A stretch of DNA of 64,000 nucleotides from JBBWZH01 sp035544115 (GCA_963714145.1 OY970235.1:4960001-5024000), one strand, 5' to 3'. Positions 39,494-49,115 are shown, counted from the first letter of the stretch. Program-made: numbers and translations. The notes: generated by a model not told the origin, from the sequence alone.

Positions 39494-39775
39494 ATGGCGG
39501 ATCGAGTACTCCGGGCCCACCGGGCCGGCCCGGCGACCGCGCCGGCGCAGGTGGAGCGGGTGACGGCGCTGAGCGGCAGCGCCGAGATCGGACGGGCCGA
39601 GATCGGGCAGTGGGCCGAGCTGGGCGAGGCGGCCTACCGGCTGCGCATCGCTCAGGCCGTGCTCGACCAGCTGACGGTGCCCGGGGCCGACCCGGCGGTG
39701 ACCGCGCTCGCCTACGAGGAGCTGCACCTGGCCGAGCAGCGGTACCTGGGCCTGTCCGGCCGCTCCGCCGGCTGA
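39494..39775 (+). CDS. Small protein under an iron box (unknown function)
   Basis: 93 residues; no family was recognised. There is no signal peptide. The second half is strongly helical (EIGQWAELGEAAYRLRIAQAVLDQL and PAVTALAYEELHLAEQRYLGLSGRSAG), with a conserved-looking acidic/aromatic pattern that could form a helix pair. GGAGG eight bases upstream and a 19-bp iron box immediately before it mark it as a real, iron-regulated gene. No siderophore or haem genes lie beside it, so its role cannot be inferred from neighbours. A further 162 bp before the beta-galactosidase contain the palindrome GTCCACAGTGGAC (39787-39799). Confidence 0.75.
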   Translation: MADRVLRAHRAGPATAPAQVERVTALSGSAEIGRAEIGQWAELGEAAYRLRIAQAVLDQLTVPGADPAVTALAYEELHLAEQRYLGLSGRSAG

Positions 39776-39937
39776 CCCGCCAAACCGTCCACAGTGGACG
39801 GAACACGTTCGACAGTTAGTCGAATGCCGGTTCGATGGATACGTTGAGCCGGTCGTCCCCGGAGCCGCGTACCAGCGGGGGTTTTCGGACGTTCGCGGGT
39901 CGGTGGGTGATACCTGCTGACAGCGAGGAGTTCCGAG

Positions 39938-42900
39938 ATGCGCGGACTTGGCACCACTCTGCTCGCACGGCGTGCTCGCCGGCGCGCCCGTTATGCTGGC
40001 CGCGGGGGCCGAGCCCCCGCGATCCCCACGGTGCGGCTGGTGCCGGTACGCATGGCGGGGCGTCCTTTCCGGTGGATGTCGCTGGCGATTCTGGTGGGGC
40101 TGCTGGTCGGCTGGGGTGCTGTCCCCGCCGGAGCGGCGCCGGGCCGGGCCGCGGCAGCGGCAGCGGCAGCGGCGCCCCGGCAGACACACACCGTCACGTA
40201 CGACCGGTACTCGTTCATGCTGGACGGGCAGCGGGTCTGGATCTGGTCGGCCGAGTTCCACTACTACCGATTGCCCAGCCCGGATCTCTGGCGTGATCAG
40301 CTGGAGAAGCTGAAGGCGACCGGCTTCAACGCGGTCTCGCTGTACATCAGCTGGGCCTACCACTCCCCCGCGCCCGGGGTCTACGACTTCACCGGGGTCC
40401 GGGACCTGGACCGGCTGCTCGACATCGCCGCCGACGTCGGCCTGTACGTGCTGGCCCGGCCGGGGCCGTACCTGAACGCCGAGCTGGACTCCGGCGGCTA
40501 CCCGGCCTGGCTGTCCACAGTGGCCGGCCGGGCCCGCAGCAGCGCGGACAGCTACCAGGCGGCCTGGGAGCAATGGTTCGCGGCGGTGAACCCGATCATC
40601 GCCCGGCACCAGTTCACCGACGGGCGCGGCACGGTGATCCTCTACCAGATCGAGAACGAGTACGACGGCAGCGACGCGGTGTACATGGAGGAGCTGAAGA
40701 CCGCCGCCCGCGCCGGCGGCATCACGGTCCCGCTCTTCCACAACGACAAGGGCCGCAACCTGCGCTGGTCGGCCGGCGCCGGCGCGCCGGAGATCTACGC
40801 CACCGACACCTACCCGGCCGGCTTCGACTGCACCCGCGGCTCGGCGCCCGGGGTGACCGACTACCGCTTCCTGCGCGATGGCAGCACGTTCACGCCGCCC
40901 CGGCCGGGGGTGGGCGACCGGCCGTTCTTCTTCGCCGAGTTCCAGGGCGGCGCGTTCGACCCGTGGGGCGGCCCGGGCTACGACCGCTGCCGGCAGCTGA
41001 CCGGCCCGGCGTTCGAGCGGCTGTTCTACGCCAACAACATCGAGAACCAGTTCACCGCGCAGAACTTCTACATGACCTACGGCGGCACCAGTTGGGGTTG
41101 GCAGGCCGACCCGAACGTGGTCTACACCTCCTACGACTACGGCGCCGCGTTCTCCGAGAGCCGGCAGCTGACCGAGAAGGTGCCGGTGCTCAAGCAGCTC
41201 GGCTACCTGGTGCAGACCGTCACCGACCTGCGCAAGGCCGACGACGTGGGCCAGCAGGACGGGCCCAATCCGGCGATCCGGGTCTGGGTGAAGCAGAACC
41301 CCGATACGCAGGCCCGGTTCTACTTCGTCCGGCACGCCGGCGCCGGCACCGCGACCACCGACGACTCGACCCAGTTCACTGTGGACGGTGCGGACGGCAG
41401 CTACCTCGTGCCGCAGCAGCCGGGCACCGCGGTGCACATCAACGGGCGGGACTTCAAGATCCTGGCCGCCGGCTACGACCTGGAGCGGCAGCGGCTGGTC
41501 TACTCCACCTCGGAGATCTACACGCACACCCGGGCCGGCGGCACCGACGTGGCGCTGCTGCACGGCCGGGCCGGTGAGGACGGCGAGACCGTGCTGCGGT
41601 ACGCCAGCCAACCCCGGGTGGACGTGCTGGCCGGCACCGTGGCGGCAACGTGGGACGGGGCGCGCGGTGACCTGCGCCTGAACTACCGGCATGACGGGCT
41701 GGCCAGGGTCCGGATCAGCGGCGGCGGGCGGGCACCGCTGATGCTGCTGCTGGCCGACGACGCGACCGCGTCCACGTTCTGGCGGGTCGACACGGATCGC
41801 GGGCCGCTGCTGGTCCGGGGTGCCTACCTGGTCCGGACGGCGCGCTGGGTCGGACCGCTGCTGACCCTGACCGGCGACGCGACCCAGGCCGGCGAACTCG
41901 AGGTGTTCGACCCGCGGGCGCTGCTCAGCTGGAACGGCCGGCTGCAACTGGCCCGCCGCACCCCGTCCGGCTCGGAGCTGACGACGGTGGCCGGTCCGCG
42001 ACCGGTGACCCTGCCGGCGCTGACCGGCTGGAAGTACTCGGCCGAGGCGCCGGAAGCCCAGCCGGGCTTCGACGACGCCGGCTGGACGGTGGCCGACCAC
42101 CCGACCACGACCAACCCGACCAGGCCGGCCACCCTGCCGGTCCTCTACACCGATGACTACGGCTACCACTACGGCGACGTCTGGTACCGCGGCCACCTCG
42201 CCGCGACCGGCCCTGGCGGCGGTACGGCGACCGGGATCACCCTGACCGCGGGTACCGGGCGGGCCGGCGCCTGGCAGGTCTGGCTGAACGGCACCCCGCT
42301 CGGCACCGTCCGGACCGGCACCGCCAGCGGCAACCAGAACTCCAGCCAGACGTTCACCTTCCCGGCCGGGCTGCTCCGCCCGGACGCCGATAACGTGCTC
42401 TCGGTGCTGGTCCGGAACATGGGCCACAACGAGGACGGCGGCAGCAACGACGCGCAGAAGGCACCGCGCGGGCTGCTCGCGGCGACCCTGCTCGGGTCGG
42501 ACGCCGCCGTCTCCTGGCGGATCCAGGGCACCCGCGGCGGCGAGGCGCTGGCCGACCCGGTGCGCGGGCCGCAGAACAGCGGCGGCCTGTTCGGCGAGCG
42601 CGCCGGCTGGTCACTGCCCGGCTTCCCGGACCGCGCCTGGCCGGCGGTCACGCTGCCGCACCCGGAGACCGCACCCGGCATCGCCTGGTACCGCACCAGC
42701 GTCCGGCTGACACTGCCGGCCGGCCAGGACATCCCGGTCGGGCTGCGGTTCACCGACGATCCGACCCGGCACTACCGGGTGCTGATCTTCGTCAACGGCT
42801 GGAACCTCGGCCAGTACATCAACGACGTCGGGCCGCAGCACACGTTCGTGCTGCCGCAGGGCATCCTGCGACAGCAGGGTACGAACACGATCGCGCTCGC

Positions 42901-43024
42901 GGTCTGGTCGGACGACGCCAGCACCGGCGGCCTCGGCCAGGTCACCCTGGAAGCACTGGGCAACACCGCCACCAGCACCCGGGTCCGCAACGTCCCCAGC
43001 CCCACCTGGCGGCCCACCGGCTGA
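39938..43024 (+). CDS. Secreted GH35 beta-galactosidase
   Basis: 1028 residues. The N-terminus has an arginine-rich stretch and a hydrophobic signal (RWMSLAILVGLLVGWGAVPAGAAPG), so it is exported. The GH35 TIM barrel spans about 65-400 with acid/base E241 (IENEYDG) and nucleophile E334 (FFFAEFQGG). It continues with the family's beta-sandwich and jelly-roll accessory domains; two carbohydrate-binding-like jelly rolls are visible (GYHYGDVWYRGHL and IAWYRTSVRLTLP to LIFVNGWNLGQYINDVGPQHTFVLPQGIL). It would remove terminal beta-galactosyl residues from plant or other polysaccharides. GAGGAG seven bases upstream supports 39938, although the signal core itself starts about residue 46; ATG 40052 is an alternative. 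Confidence 0.92.
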   Translation: MRGLGTTLLARRARRRARYAGRGGRAPAIPTVRLVPVRMAGRPFRWMSLAILVGLLVGWGAVPAGAAPGRAAAAAAAAAPRQTHTVTYDRYSFMLDGQRVWIWSAEFHYYRLPSPDLWRDQLEKLKATGFNAVSLYISWAYHSPAPGVYDFTGVRDLDRLLDIAADVGLYVLARPGPYLNAELDSGGYPAWLSTVAGRARSSADSYQAAWEQWFAAVNPIIARHQFTDGRGTVILYQIENEYDGSDAVYMEELKTAARAGGITVPLFHNDKGRNLRWSAGAGAPEIYATDTYPAGFDCTRGSAPGVTDYRFLRDGSTFTPPRPGVGDRPFFFAEFQGGAFDPWGGPGYDRCRQLTGPAFERLFYANNIENQFTAQNFYMTYGGTSWGWQADPNVVYTSYDYGAAFSESRQLTEKVPVLKQLGYLVQTVTDLRKADDVGQQDGPNPAIRVWVKQNPDTQARFYFVRHAGAGTATTDDSTQFTVDGADGSYLVPQQPGTAVHINGRDFKILAAGYDLERQRLVYSTSEIYTHTRAGGTDVALLHGRAGEDGETVLRYASQPRVDVLAGTVAATWDGARGDLRLNYRHDGLARVRISGGGRAPLMLLLADDATASTFWRVDTDRGPLLVRGAYLVRTARWVGPLLTLTGDATQAGELEVFDPRALLSWNGRLQLARRTPSGSELTTVAGPRPVTLPALTGWKYSAEAPEAQPGFDDAGWTVADHPTTTNPTRPATLPVLYTDDYGYHYGDVWYRGHLAATGPGGGTATGITLTAGTGRAGAWQVWLNGTPLGTVRTGTASGNQNSSQTFTFPAGLLRPDADNVLSVLVRNMGHNEDGGSNDAQKAPRGLLAATLLGSDAAVSWRIQGTRGGEALADPVRGPQNSGGLFGERAGWSLPGFPDRAWPAVTLPHPETAPGIAWYRTSVRLTLPAGQDIPVGLRFTDDPTRHYRVLIFVNGWNLGQYINDVGPQHTFVLPQGILRQQGTNTIALAVWSDDASTGGLGQVTLEALGNTATSTRVRNVPSPTWRPTG

Positions 43025-43171
43025 CCGTCCGGCCGGACCAGCCGCGCCGACGCCGTCCCGGCACGCCGCCGGGTGGGTAGCCTGGCGGGGTGCCGTCCCG
43101 GCGCGCCCACCCGATGGTCGAGGATGGGCGTGCCGGTGTGGTGCCGGCGGCGGCCGGCTGGAGGGCGGACG

Positions 43172-45112
43172 GTGACCGGGGAGGTCGGAACGGCCGGGCC
43201 GGTGCCGACGCGCGGGTTGCGGATCGAGGCGCACGGGCTGACCCAGCGGGCCGGCGCCCGGACCACGCTGCTGGACGTCTCGCTGACCGTCCGACCGGGA
43301 CAGCTGGTTGCCGTGATCGGCGCCAGTGGCGCCGGCAAGACCACGCTGCTGGACGCGCTGGCGGGGTTGCGCCCGGCGGCGGGCGGCACGCTGCGCTACG
43401 ACGGCGCCGACCCGTACGCGGACCCGGCGGCGTACCGGTCGGTGCTCGGCTATGTGCCGCAGGACGACATCATCCACCGCGAACTGCCGCTGGCCCGCAC
43501 GCTGCGGTACGCCGCCCGGTTGCGGCTGCCGGCCGGCACCGCACCGGCCACTGTGGACGACGCGGTCGCCGGTGTGCTGCGGACGCTGGGGTTGACCGCG
43601 CGGGCCGGCGCGCCGGTCGGCCAGCTCAGCGGCGGCGAGCGCAAGCGGGCCAGCATCGCGGTCGAGCTGCTCACCCGGCCGCGGGCGTTCTTCCTGGACG
43701 AACCCACGTCAGGTCTGGACCCGGCCACCGCGGCCGAGGTCGTCGGCACACTGCGGCAGCTCGCCGACGCCGGCAGCACGGTCGTGTTCACCACCCACAA
43801 CCCGGCCGACGTGGAATCCTGCGACCAGGTCGGCTGCCTCGCCGGCGCGGGCCGGCTCGCGTTCGCCGGCGCACCGGCCGACGCCCGTCGGCACTTCCGG
43901 GCCGCCAGCACCGAGCAGATCTACCAACGGCTGGCCGAGCGCCCCGCCGCCGACTGGGCCGCCGACTGGACCGCCGCCGTCCAGGCAGACCCAGCCGACC
44001 AGACAAGCCCGGCCGTCCAGGCAGACCCAGCCGACCAGACAAGCCCGGCCGTCCAGGCAGACCCAGCCGACCAGACAAGCCCGGCCGTCCAGGCAGACCA
44101 AGCCGGCCAGACAAGCCCGGCCGGCCAGACCAACCCAGTCGTCCAGACAAGCCCGGTCGGCCAGGCAAACCGGGCCAGCCGAGCCATCGCAGCAGGCAAG
44201 GCCGACCAGGCCGGCCGGGCCGACCCGGCCGGTGCGCGGCCGGTGGGGGCGGTGCGGCAGTGGGCGCTGCTGACCAGACGGAACCTCGACATCCTGACCA
44301 GCAGCCGGTTGACGCTGGCGATCCTGATCGGCTCGCCGGTGGCGGTGCTGCTGATGATCGTGGCGCTGTTCCGGCCGCACGCCTTCGCGCCGGCCACGCT
44401 CAGCCCGAGCGCGACCGCGATGATCCTGTTCTGGATCGCGTTCGGCGGCTTCTTCTTCGGCCTGACCTACGGGCTGCTGCAGATCTGCACCGAGGTCGCG
44501 ATCCTGCGCCGGGAGCGGTTCGTGGTACTGCGGCTCGGGCCGTACCTGCTGGCCAAGCTGGCGCTGCTGCTGCCGCTGCTCGCGGTGGTGGACGCGGCGA
44601 TGCTGGCGGTGCTGCGGGCCACCGACCGGCTACCGGCGGCGGGGCTGGCCGCGTACGGATCGATGTTCGGCACCCTGCTGCTCTCCTCGGCGGCGGCGCT
44701 GGCGCTCGGCCTGCTCGCCTCCGCGGCGGTGGCCGAGCCGGGCCAGGCGACCCTGGCGCTGCCGATGCTGTGCTTCCCGCAGGTGCTGTTCTCCGGGGCG
44801 ATCCTGCCGGTGCCGATCATGGCGGTGGTCGGCAAGGCGCTCAGCTACCCGATGTCGAACCGATGGACGTTCGAGGGCCTCGGCCACGCGGTCGACCTGA
44901 ACGGACGGTGGGCTTCCGGCGCGTCCCCGCTCGGCCCGCCGCTGCTGGCGTCCTATGGCGACACGTTCAGCCGGGCGGTGCCGGTGGACTGGACGATCCT
45001 GGCCGGCTTCACGATCGCGTTCCTCGGCTGGGCCTGGCTGCTGCTCGCCCGCCGGACCGGCCCGCCGGCCCCGAGCCGCGGTCGCGGGCTCAGCAGCGCA
45101 ACCGCGGGCTGA
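43172..45112 (+). CDS. ABCG-like ABC transporter (ATPase fused to membrane domain) with a repeat-expanded linker
   Basis: 646 residues from GTG 43172, with GGAGGG six bases upstream. The N-terminal ATPase has Walker A GASGAGKTT, YVPQDDIIHRELPLARTLRYAARLRLP (Q-loop and ABCG-style block), signature QLSGGERKRASIAVELLTRP, and Walker B AFFLDEPTSGLDP. A linker of about 100 residues contains a 12-residue repeat VQADPADQTSPA (three perfect copies and degenerate ones). An ABC2-type membrane domain with six hydrophobic segments follows (about 370-635). ATPase before membrane domain on one chain is the ABCG/White order, usually exporters. It overlaps the converging MoCo-sulfurase-like gene by 23 nt. Confidence 0.9.
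   Translation: MTGEVGTAGPVPTRGLRIEAHGLTQRAGARTTLLDVSLTVRPGQLVAVIGASGAGKTTLLDALAGLRPAAGGTLRYDGADPYADPAAYRSVLGYVPQDDIIHRELPLARTLRYAARLRLPAGTAPATVDDAVAGVLRTLGLTARAGAPVGQLSGGERKRASIAVELLTRPRAFFLDEPTSGLDPATAAEVVGTLRQLADAGSTVVFTTHNPADVESCDQVGCLAGAGRLAFAGAPADARRHFRAASTEQIYQRLAERPAADWAADWTAAVQADPADQTSPAVQADPADQTSPAVQADPADQTSPAVQADQAGQTSPAGQTNPVVQTSPVGQANRASRAIAAGKADQAGRADPAGARPVGAVRQWALLTRRNLDILTSSRLTLAILIGSPVAVLLMIVALFRPHAFAPATLSPSATAMILFWIAFGGFFFGLTYGLLQICTEVAILRRERFVVLRLGPYLLAKLALLLPLLAVVDAAMLAVLRATDRLPAAGLAAYGSMFGTLLLSSAAALALGLLASAAVAEPGQATLALPMLCFPQVLFSGAILPVPIMAVVGKALSYPMSNRWTFEGLGHAVDLNGRWASGASPLGPPLLASYGDTFSRAVPVDWTILAGFTIAFLGWAWLLLARRTGPPAPSRGRGLSSATAG
43979..44122 (+). repeat. 36-bp tandem repeat in the ABCG-like linker
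   Basis: Units of 36 bp beginning GTCCAGGCAGACCCAGCCGA occur three times exactly (43979-44086), with degenerate copies to about 44122. They encode VQADPADQTSPA. The repeat carries A-rich codons (ACA, ACC, AAG, CAG) unlike the surrounding gene. Confidence 0.9.
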
Positions 45113-46538
45113 GGCCGGCCCGGTCCGGCTCGATGTCCCGGTAGCACCCGGCGAACTCGACCAGCCGCTCGACGTCGGCGAGGTTGGAGGCGATGCCGAG
45201 CGAGACCCGGATCGCCCCGGCCGATGGCAGGCCGATCAGCTCCAGGTACTCGTCGATGGTCCGTGGCTGGCGCCGGATCGAGCCGGTCAGCGCGTCCACC
45301 GGGATGTCGAACGCACCCTCGCCGGCTCCCGGGTTGCAGAAACAACCGGTACGCAGGGAGATCCGGGCGGCGGCCGCGTCCCGGCCGACGATCCGCTCGT
45401 CCACGATCCGGCCGGCCGGGTCGAGGAAGTTGAACGCGACCGTGGCCCCTCGACCGTCCACAGTAGACGGACCGTAGACCCGGACCAGCGGCGCGCCGGT
45501 GCTGTGCCGGAGCGTACCGAGCCGGTGCAGCAGCCAGCCGGTGAGCTGGCCGACCCGCCGGTGCACGGTGTCCAGGCCGATGCCGTCCAACCAGGACAGT
45601 CCGAACGCGACGTCCGGGATGGACAGGAAGTTGACCGTGCCGTCCTCGTAGCCGGACTCGTCGCCGGCGAGCAGGTGCCAGTCGCCCTGCACGCTGACCG
45701 CCTGGATGGTGCCGCCGGAGAACCACGGCCGGCGCAGCCGCTGCAGCGCCTCCCGGCGGGCCAGCAGGCACCCGACCCCGGTCGGGTAGCCGAACACCTT
45801 GTACCAGCTCACCGGCACGAAGTCGGGGTGCACCCGGCTGAGGTCCAACCGGTTCGTCGGCACGAACGCGGCCGCGTCCAGCAGCACGTCGTAGCCGAGC
45901 CGCTGGGCCAGTTCGACCAGCCGCAGCGGGTGCTGCACGCCGCTGAAGTTGCTCTGCGCCGGCAGTGCCAGCAGGCCCGGCCGGCCGCCGCCGGACCGCG
46001 GGGCGGAGCCCGCCAGCGCGGCGGCCAGCGCCGGCTCGTCCACCCGCAGTTCCGGGGTCAGCGGGACGTAGCTGGTCACCGCGCCGCGGGCGCGGGCGAA
46101 CTCGCGGATGCCGTTCACCGAGTTGTGGTTGTCGAAGGTGAGCACCAGCCGGGTGCCGGGGCCGAACGGGTAGGCCTCACCGACCAGCCGGCAGGCGCCG
46201 GTCGCGTTCGGGGTGAAGATCGCCGCGTACTCGGCCGGGTCGGCGTTGAAGTGCGCCAGGATCGCGGCCCGGGTGTGCTCGACCAGCGCGGTCGAGGCGG
46301 TCGAGGCCGGGCTGTCGGAGTGCGGGTTGCCGAAGTAGCCGGCGGTGATCCGGCCGGCGTGCGCCCGCAGCTGGGCCCGGGCCGGCAACCCGGCGCCGGC
46401 GTAGTCCAGGTAGGTCTCGCCGCGCTCGTCCAGGTACCCGTACTCGCTCGCGCGCAGCTCATCGATCCGGCTGGTGCTCCGGTAGTCCGGGTAGGCCGCC
46501 TCGAACGCCGCCCGCTCCGTCCGCTTTCGACCAACCAT
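45090..46538 (-). CDS. PLP-dependent cysteine desulfurase-like protein, molybdenum-cofactor sulfurase N-domain type
   Basis: A 482-residue aminotransferase class V fold. Motifs match the N-terminal domain of eukaryotic MoCo sulfurase: TYLDYAGAGLPARAQL, YFGNPHSDSPAS, IFTPNATGACRLVGEAYPFGPGTRLVLTFDNHNSVNGIREFARARGA, the PLP lysine in VSWYKVFGYPTGVGCLLARREAL, and SLRTGCFCNPGAGEGAF with the catalytic Cys. The C-terminal MOSC domain of full MoCo sulfurases is missing. It could sulfurate a molybdenum cofactor or deliver sulfur elsewhere. The window also encodes a molybdoenzyme at 20473-22575, but that family does not require a terminal sulfido ligand from MOCOS, so a link is speculative. It overlaps the converging transporter by 23 nt. 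Confidence 0.85.
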   Translation of the reverse strand: MVGRKRTERAAFEAAYPDYRSTSRIDELRASEYGYLDERGETYLDYAGAGLPARAQLRAHAGRITAGYFGNPHSDSPASTASTALVEHTRAAILAHFNADPAEYAAIFTPNATGACRLVGEAYPFGPGTRLVLTFDNHNSVNGIREFARARGAVTSYVPLTPELRVDEPALAAALAGSAPRSGGGRPGLLALPAQSNFSGVQHPLRLVELAQRLGYDVLLDAAAFVPTNRLDLSRVHPDFVPVSWYKVFGYPTGVGCLLARREALQRLRRPWFSGGTIQAVSVQGDWHLLAGDESGYEDGTVNFLSIPDVAFGLSWLDGIGLDTVHRRVGQLTGWLLHRLGTLRHSTGAPLVRVYGPSTVDGRGATVAFNFLDPAGRIVDERIVGRDAAAARISLRTGCFCNPGAGEGAFDIPVDALTGSIRRQPRTIDEYLELIGLPSAGAIRVSLGIASNLADVERLVEFAGCYRDIEPDRAGLSPRLRC

Positions 46539-46668
46539 TGCGGCGAGGATACGTGCCCGGCCGGGACCGGATCGCCGGCCGATCTCACCGATCTGCCGGG
46601 CAGCGAACCGGGCAACCGGGTGCTAACTTCGCGATGCTCTGCCCCGTCTGACCCCCCGGAGGGCGATC

Positions 46669-48099
46669 ATGGGCACGACCCCGCGCGACGCGCCCACAGC
46701 CGACACCAGCGCGGTCAGCGCCGCCGAGTCGGTCGAGCGCTTCGGCTACCAGCAGGAACTGAAGCGCTCCCTGACGTTCCGGGACCTGCTCGTCTACGGG
46801 CTCATCTTCATGGTGCCGATCGCTCCGTTCGGCATCTTCGGCAGCGTCTACCAGGCGTCCGGCGGCATGGTCGCGCTGGCGTACGTGATCGGCGGGGTCG
46901 GGATGGCGTTCACCGCCCTGGCCTACACCGAGATGTCCCGGGCGTTCCCGATGGCCGGCTCGGTCTACACCTACGCCGGGCGCGGCATCCACCCGACGGT
47001 CGGCTTCCTCGCCGGCTGGCAGATCCTGCTCGACTACGTGCTGGTGCCGGCGCTGCTCTACATCGTCGCCGCGGCCGCGATCCAGAGCTTCGTGCCGGGC
47101 GTTCCGCTCTGGGTCTGGGTGGTCGGCTTCATCATCGCCAACACCGCGATCAACTACTTCGGCATCGCGGTGACCGCACGGGTCAATCGGCTGATGCTGG
47201 TCGCCGAGCTGATCGTGCTGGCGATCTTCCTGGTGATCGGCATCGCCGCGGTGGTCGACGGGAAGGGCGGCGGCTTCTCCTGGCACCCGCTGTACGACTC
47301 GTCCACCTTCTCGGTCAGCGTGGCGTTCGGCGCGGTGTCGATCGCGGTGCTCTCGTTCCTCGGCTTCGACGGGATCTCCACGCTGGCCGAGGAGAACCGG
47401 GACGGCGCCCGGCAGATCGGCCGGGCCATGGTGGCCGCGCTGGCGCTGGCCGGCACGCTGTTCGTCGTGCAGACCTGGGTGGCCGCGCTGCTGGTGCCGA
47501 ACAAGGCGGCCCTGCTGGCCGACGGCGACCCGAGCGGGCAGGCGTTCTACGACGCGGCCGAGTTCGGCGGCGGGCACTGGCTGTCGGTGCTGACGGCGCT
47601 GGCCACCGCGATCGCCTGGGGCTTCGCGAACGCGCTGGTCGCCCAGGCGGCCACCTCCCGGCTGCTCTACTCGATGGCCCGGGACAAGCAACTCCCGTCG
47701 GTGCTGGCCACCGTGCACCACAAGCGGAAGGTGCCGGAGTACGCGACGTTCCTGGTCGCCGCCGTCTCGCTCGCGGTCGGCATCTACATGGCCCAGCGGG
47801 ACGATGGGATCACCCTGCTGTCCACATTGGTCAACTTCGGCGCGCTGACCGCGTTCCTGGCGCTGCACGTCTCGGTCATCGTGCACTACGTGATCCGGCG
47901 CGGCAGCCGGGACTACCTGCGGCACCTGCTGGCGCCGCTCTGCGGCCTGGTGGTGCTGACCTTCGTGGTGATCAAGGCGAACGTGGCCGCGCAGGAGGTG
48001 GGCCTGATCTGGCTGGGCGTCGGCGTGGTCGTCGCCGGGTTCCTCTGGTTCACCGGCCGCCGCCCCGAACTCGCCGGCCTGGACGCACGGGAGGTCTGA
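46669..48099 (+). CDS. APC-family amino acid/amine permease
   Basis: 476 residues, 12 transmembrane segments from about residue 40. Typical APC features: RSLTFRDLLVYGLIFMVPIAPFGIFGSVYQASGGMVALAYVIGGVGMAFTALAYTEMSRAFPMAGSVYTYAGR (segments 1-2 and the conserved loop) and FLGFDGISTLAEENRDGARQIGRAM (segment 6 to loop). The start has GGAGGG upstream. The stop overlaps the next gene's ATG by one base (TGATG), coupling it to an acetamidase/formamidase. That pairing suggests the imported substrate is an amide or an amino-acid-derived amine. Confidence 0.92.
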   Translation: MGTTPRDAPTADTSAVSAAESVERFGYQQELKRSLTFRDLLVYGLIFMVPIAPFGIFGSVYQASGGMVALAYVIGGVGMAFTALAYTEMSRAFPMAGSVYTYAGRGIHPTVGFLAGWQILLDYVLVPALLYIVAAAAIQSFVPGVPLWVWVVGFIIANTAINYFGIAVTARVNRLMLVAELIVLAIFLVIGIAAVVDGKGGGFSWHPLYDSSTFSVSVAFGAVSIAVLSFLGFDGISTLAEENRDGARQIGRAMVAALALAGTLFVVQTWVAALLVPNKAALLADGDPSGQAFYDAAEFGGGHWLSVLTALATAIAWGFANALVAQAATSRLLYSMARDKQLPSVLATVHHKRKVPEYATFLVAAVSLAVGIYMAQRDDGITLLSTLVNFGALTAFLALHVSVIVHYVIRRGSRDYLRHLLAPLCGLVVLTFVVIKANVAAQEVGLIWLGVGVVVAGFLWFTGRRPELAGLDAREV

Positions 48100-49115
48100 T
48101 GGACGTCGTCAGCTACACCCCCACCGAGTACGCCTGGACGTTCGGCGGGCTGGCCCCGGTGCTGACCGTGCGACCCGGAACGGTCGTCGAGCTGTACACG
48201 GAGGACTGCTTCGGCGGTCGCGTTAGGACAGTCGACGACCTGCCCTCGCAGGTGTGCGAATTTCCGTACCTGAACCCGGTGAGCGGCCCGATCGCGGTGG
48301 CCGGGGCCGAGCCCGGCGACACGCTGGCGCTGCACTTCGCCGCGATCGAGCCGGCCCGGGACTGGGCCGTGTCATCCACGTTCCCGCATTTCGGCGCGCT
48401 CACCAGCACGCACCAGACCGCCACGCTGCAGCCACCACTGGAGGAACTGGTCTGGCGCTACGACGTCGACCGCGCCGCGCGGACGGTGACCTACCACGCC
48501 CGGCGCGGCGACTTCAGCGTCGAACTCCCGCTGGACTGCATGCACGGCACGGTCGGCGTCGCGCCGGCTGGTTTCGAGGCCCGGCAGACGATCACCCCGG
48601 ACGCGCACGGCGGCAACATGGACTCGCCGGAAGTACGCGCCGGCACCACCGTCTACTTCGGAGTGAACCAGACCGGCGCGCTGTTCGGCCTCGGCGACGG
48701 GCACTGCCGGCAGGGCCAGGGCGAGGTCTGCGGCACCGGGGTGGAGGCCGCGATGAACACCGCCGTGGTGGTGGACGTGATCAAGGGCGCGACCACGCCG
48801 TGGCCCCGGTTCGAGACCGACGCGGCGATCATGAGCACCGGCTCCACCCGGCCGCTGGAGGACGCCTACCGGATCAGCCAGCACGACCTGGTCAGCTGGG
48901 TCGCCGCCGAGCACGGGCTGGACCCGCTGGACGCGTACCAATTGATCAGCCAGACCGGCGAGGCACCAGTCGCGAACGTCTGCGACCCGAACTACACCTT
49001 CGTCGCGAAGCTCGACAAGCGCTACCTGCCCGGCGGGCCGGCCGGCCACCCCGCCTACGAGGGCTGCCACAGCCGGCTGCGGGACATCGCGACGACCTAC
49101 CTGAACCAACGCTGA
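48099..49115 (+). CDS. Acetamidase/formamidase family hydrolase
   Basis: A 338-residue FmdA/AmdA-type amidase, which hydrolyses short amides (formamide, acetamide or similar) to ammonia and acid. Recognisable blocks: GPIAVAGAEPGDTLALHFAAIEPARDWAVSSTFPHFGALTS, PDAHGGNMDSPEVRAGTTVYFGVNQTGALFGLGDGHCRQGQGEVCGTGVEAAM (the zinc-binding region of the family), and the C-terminal AYQLISQTGEAPVANVCDPNYTFVAKLDKRYLP. Coupled to the APC permease. The region after its stop is filled by a 20-22-bp repeat array. Confidence 0.9.
   Translation: MDVVSYTPTEYAWTFGGLAPVLTVRPGTVVELYTEDCFGGRVRTVDDLPSQVCEFPYLNPVSGPIAVAGAEPGDTLALHFAAIEPARDWAVSSTFPHFGALTSTHQTATLQPPLEELVWRYDVDRAARTVTYHARRGDFSVELPLDCMHGTVGVAPAGFEARQTITPDAHGGNMDSPEVRAGTTVYFGVNQTGALFGLGDGHCRQGQGEVCGTGVEAAMNTAVVVDVIKGATTPWPRFETDAAIMSTGSTRPLEDAYRISQHDLVSWVAAEHGLDPLDAYQLISQTGEAPVANVCDPNYTFVAKLDKRYLPGGPAGHPAYEGCHSRLRDIATTYLNQR

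Noticed and set aside
39835..40296. Small frame overlapping the GH35 start
   Set aside because: Different frame from the GH35 signal peptide and catalytic domain; no supporting features.
43090..45144. Second long plus-strand frame over the ABCG-like gene
   Set aside because: Arg/Gly/Pro-rich shadow; the Walker motifs are only in the 43172 frame.
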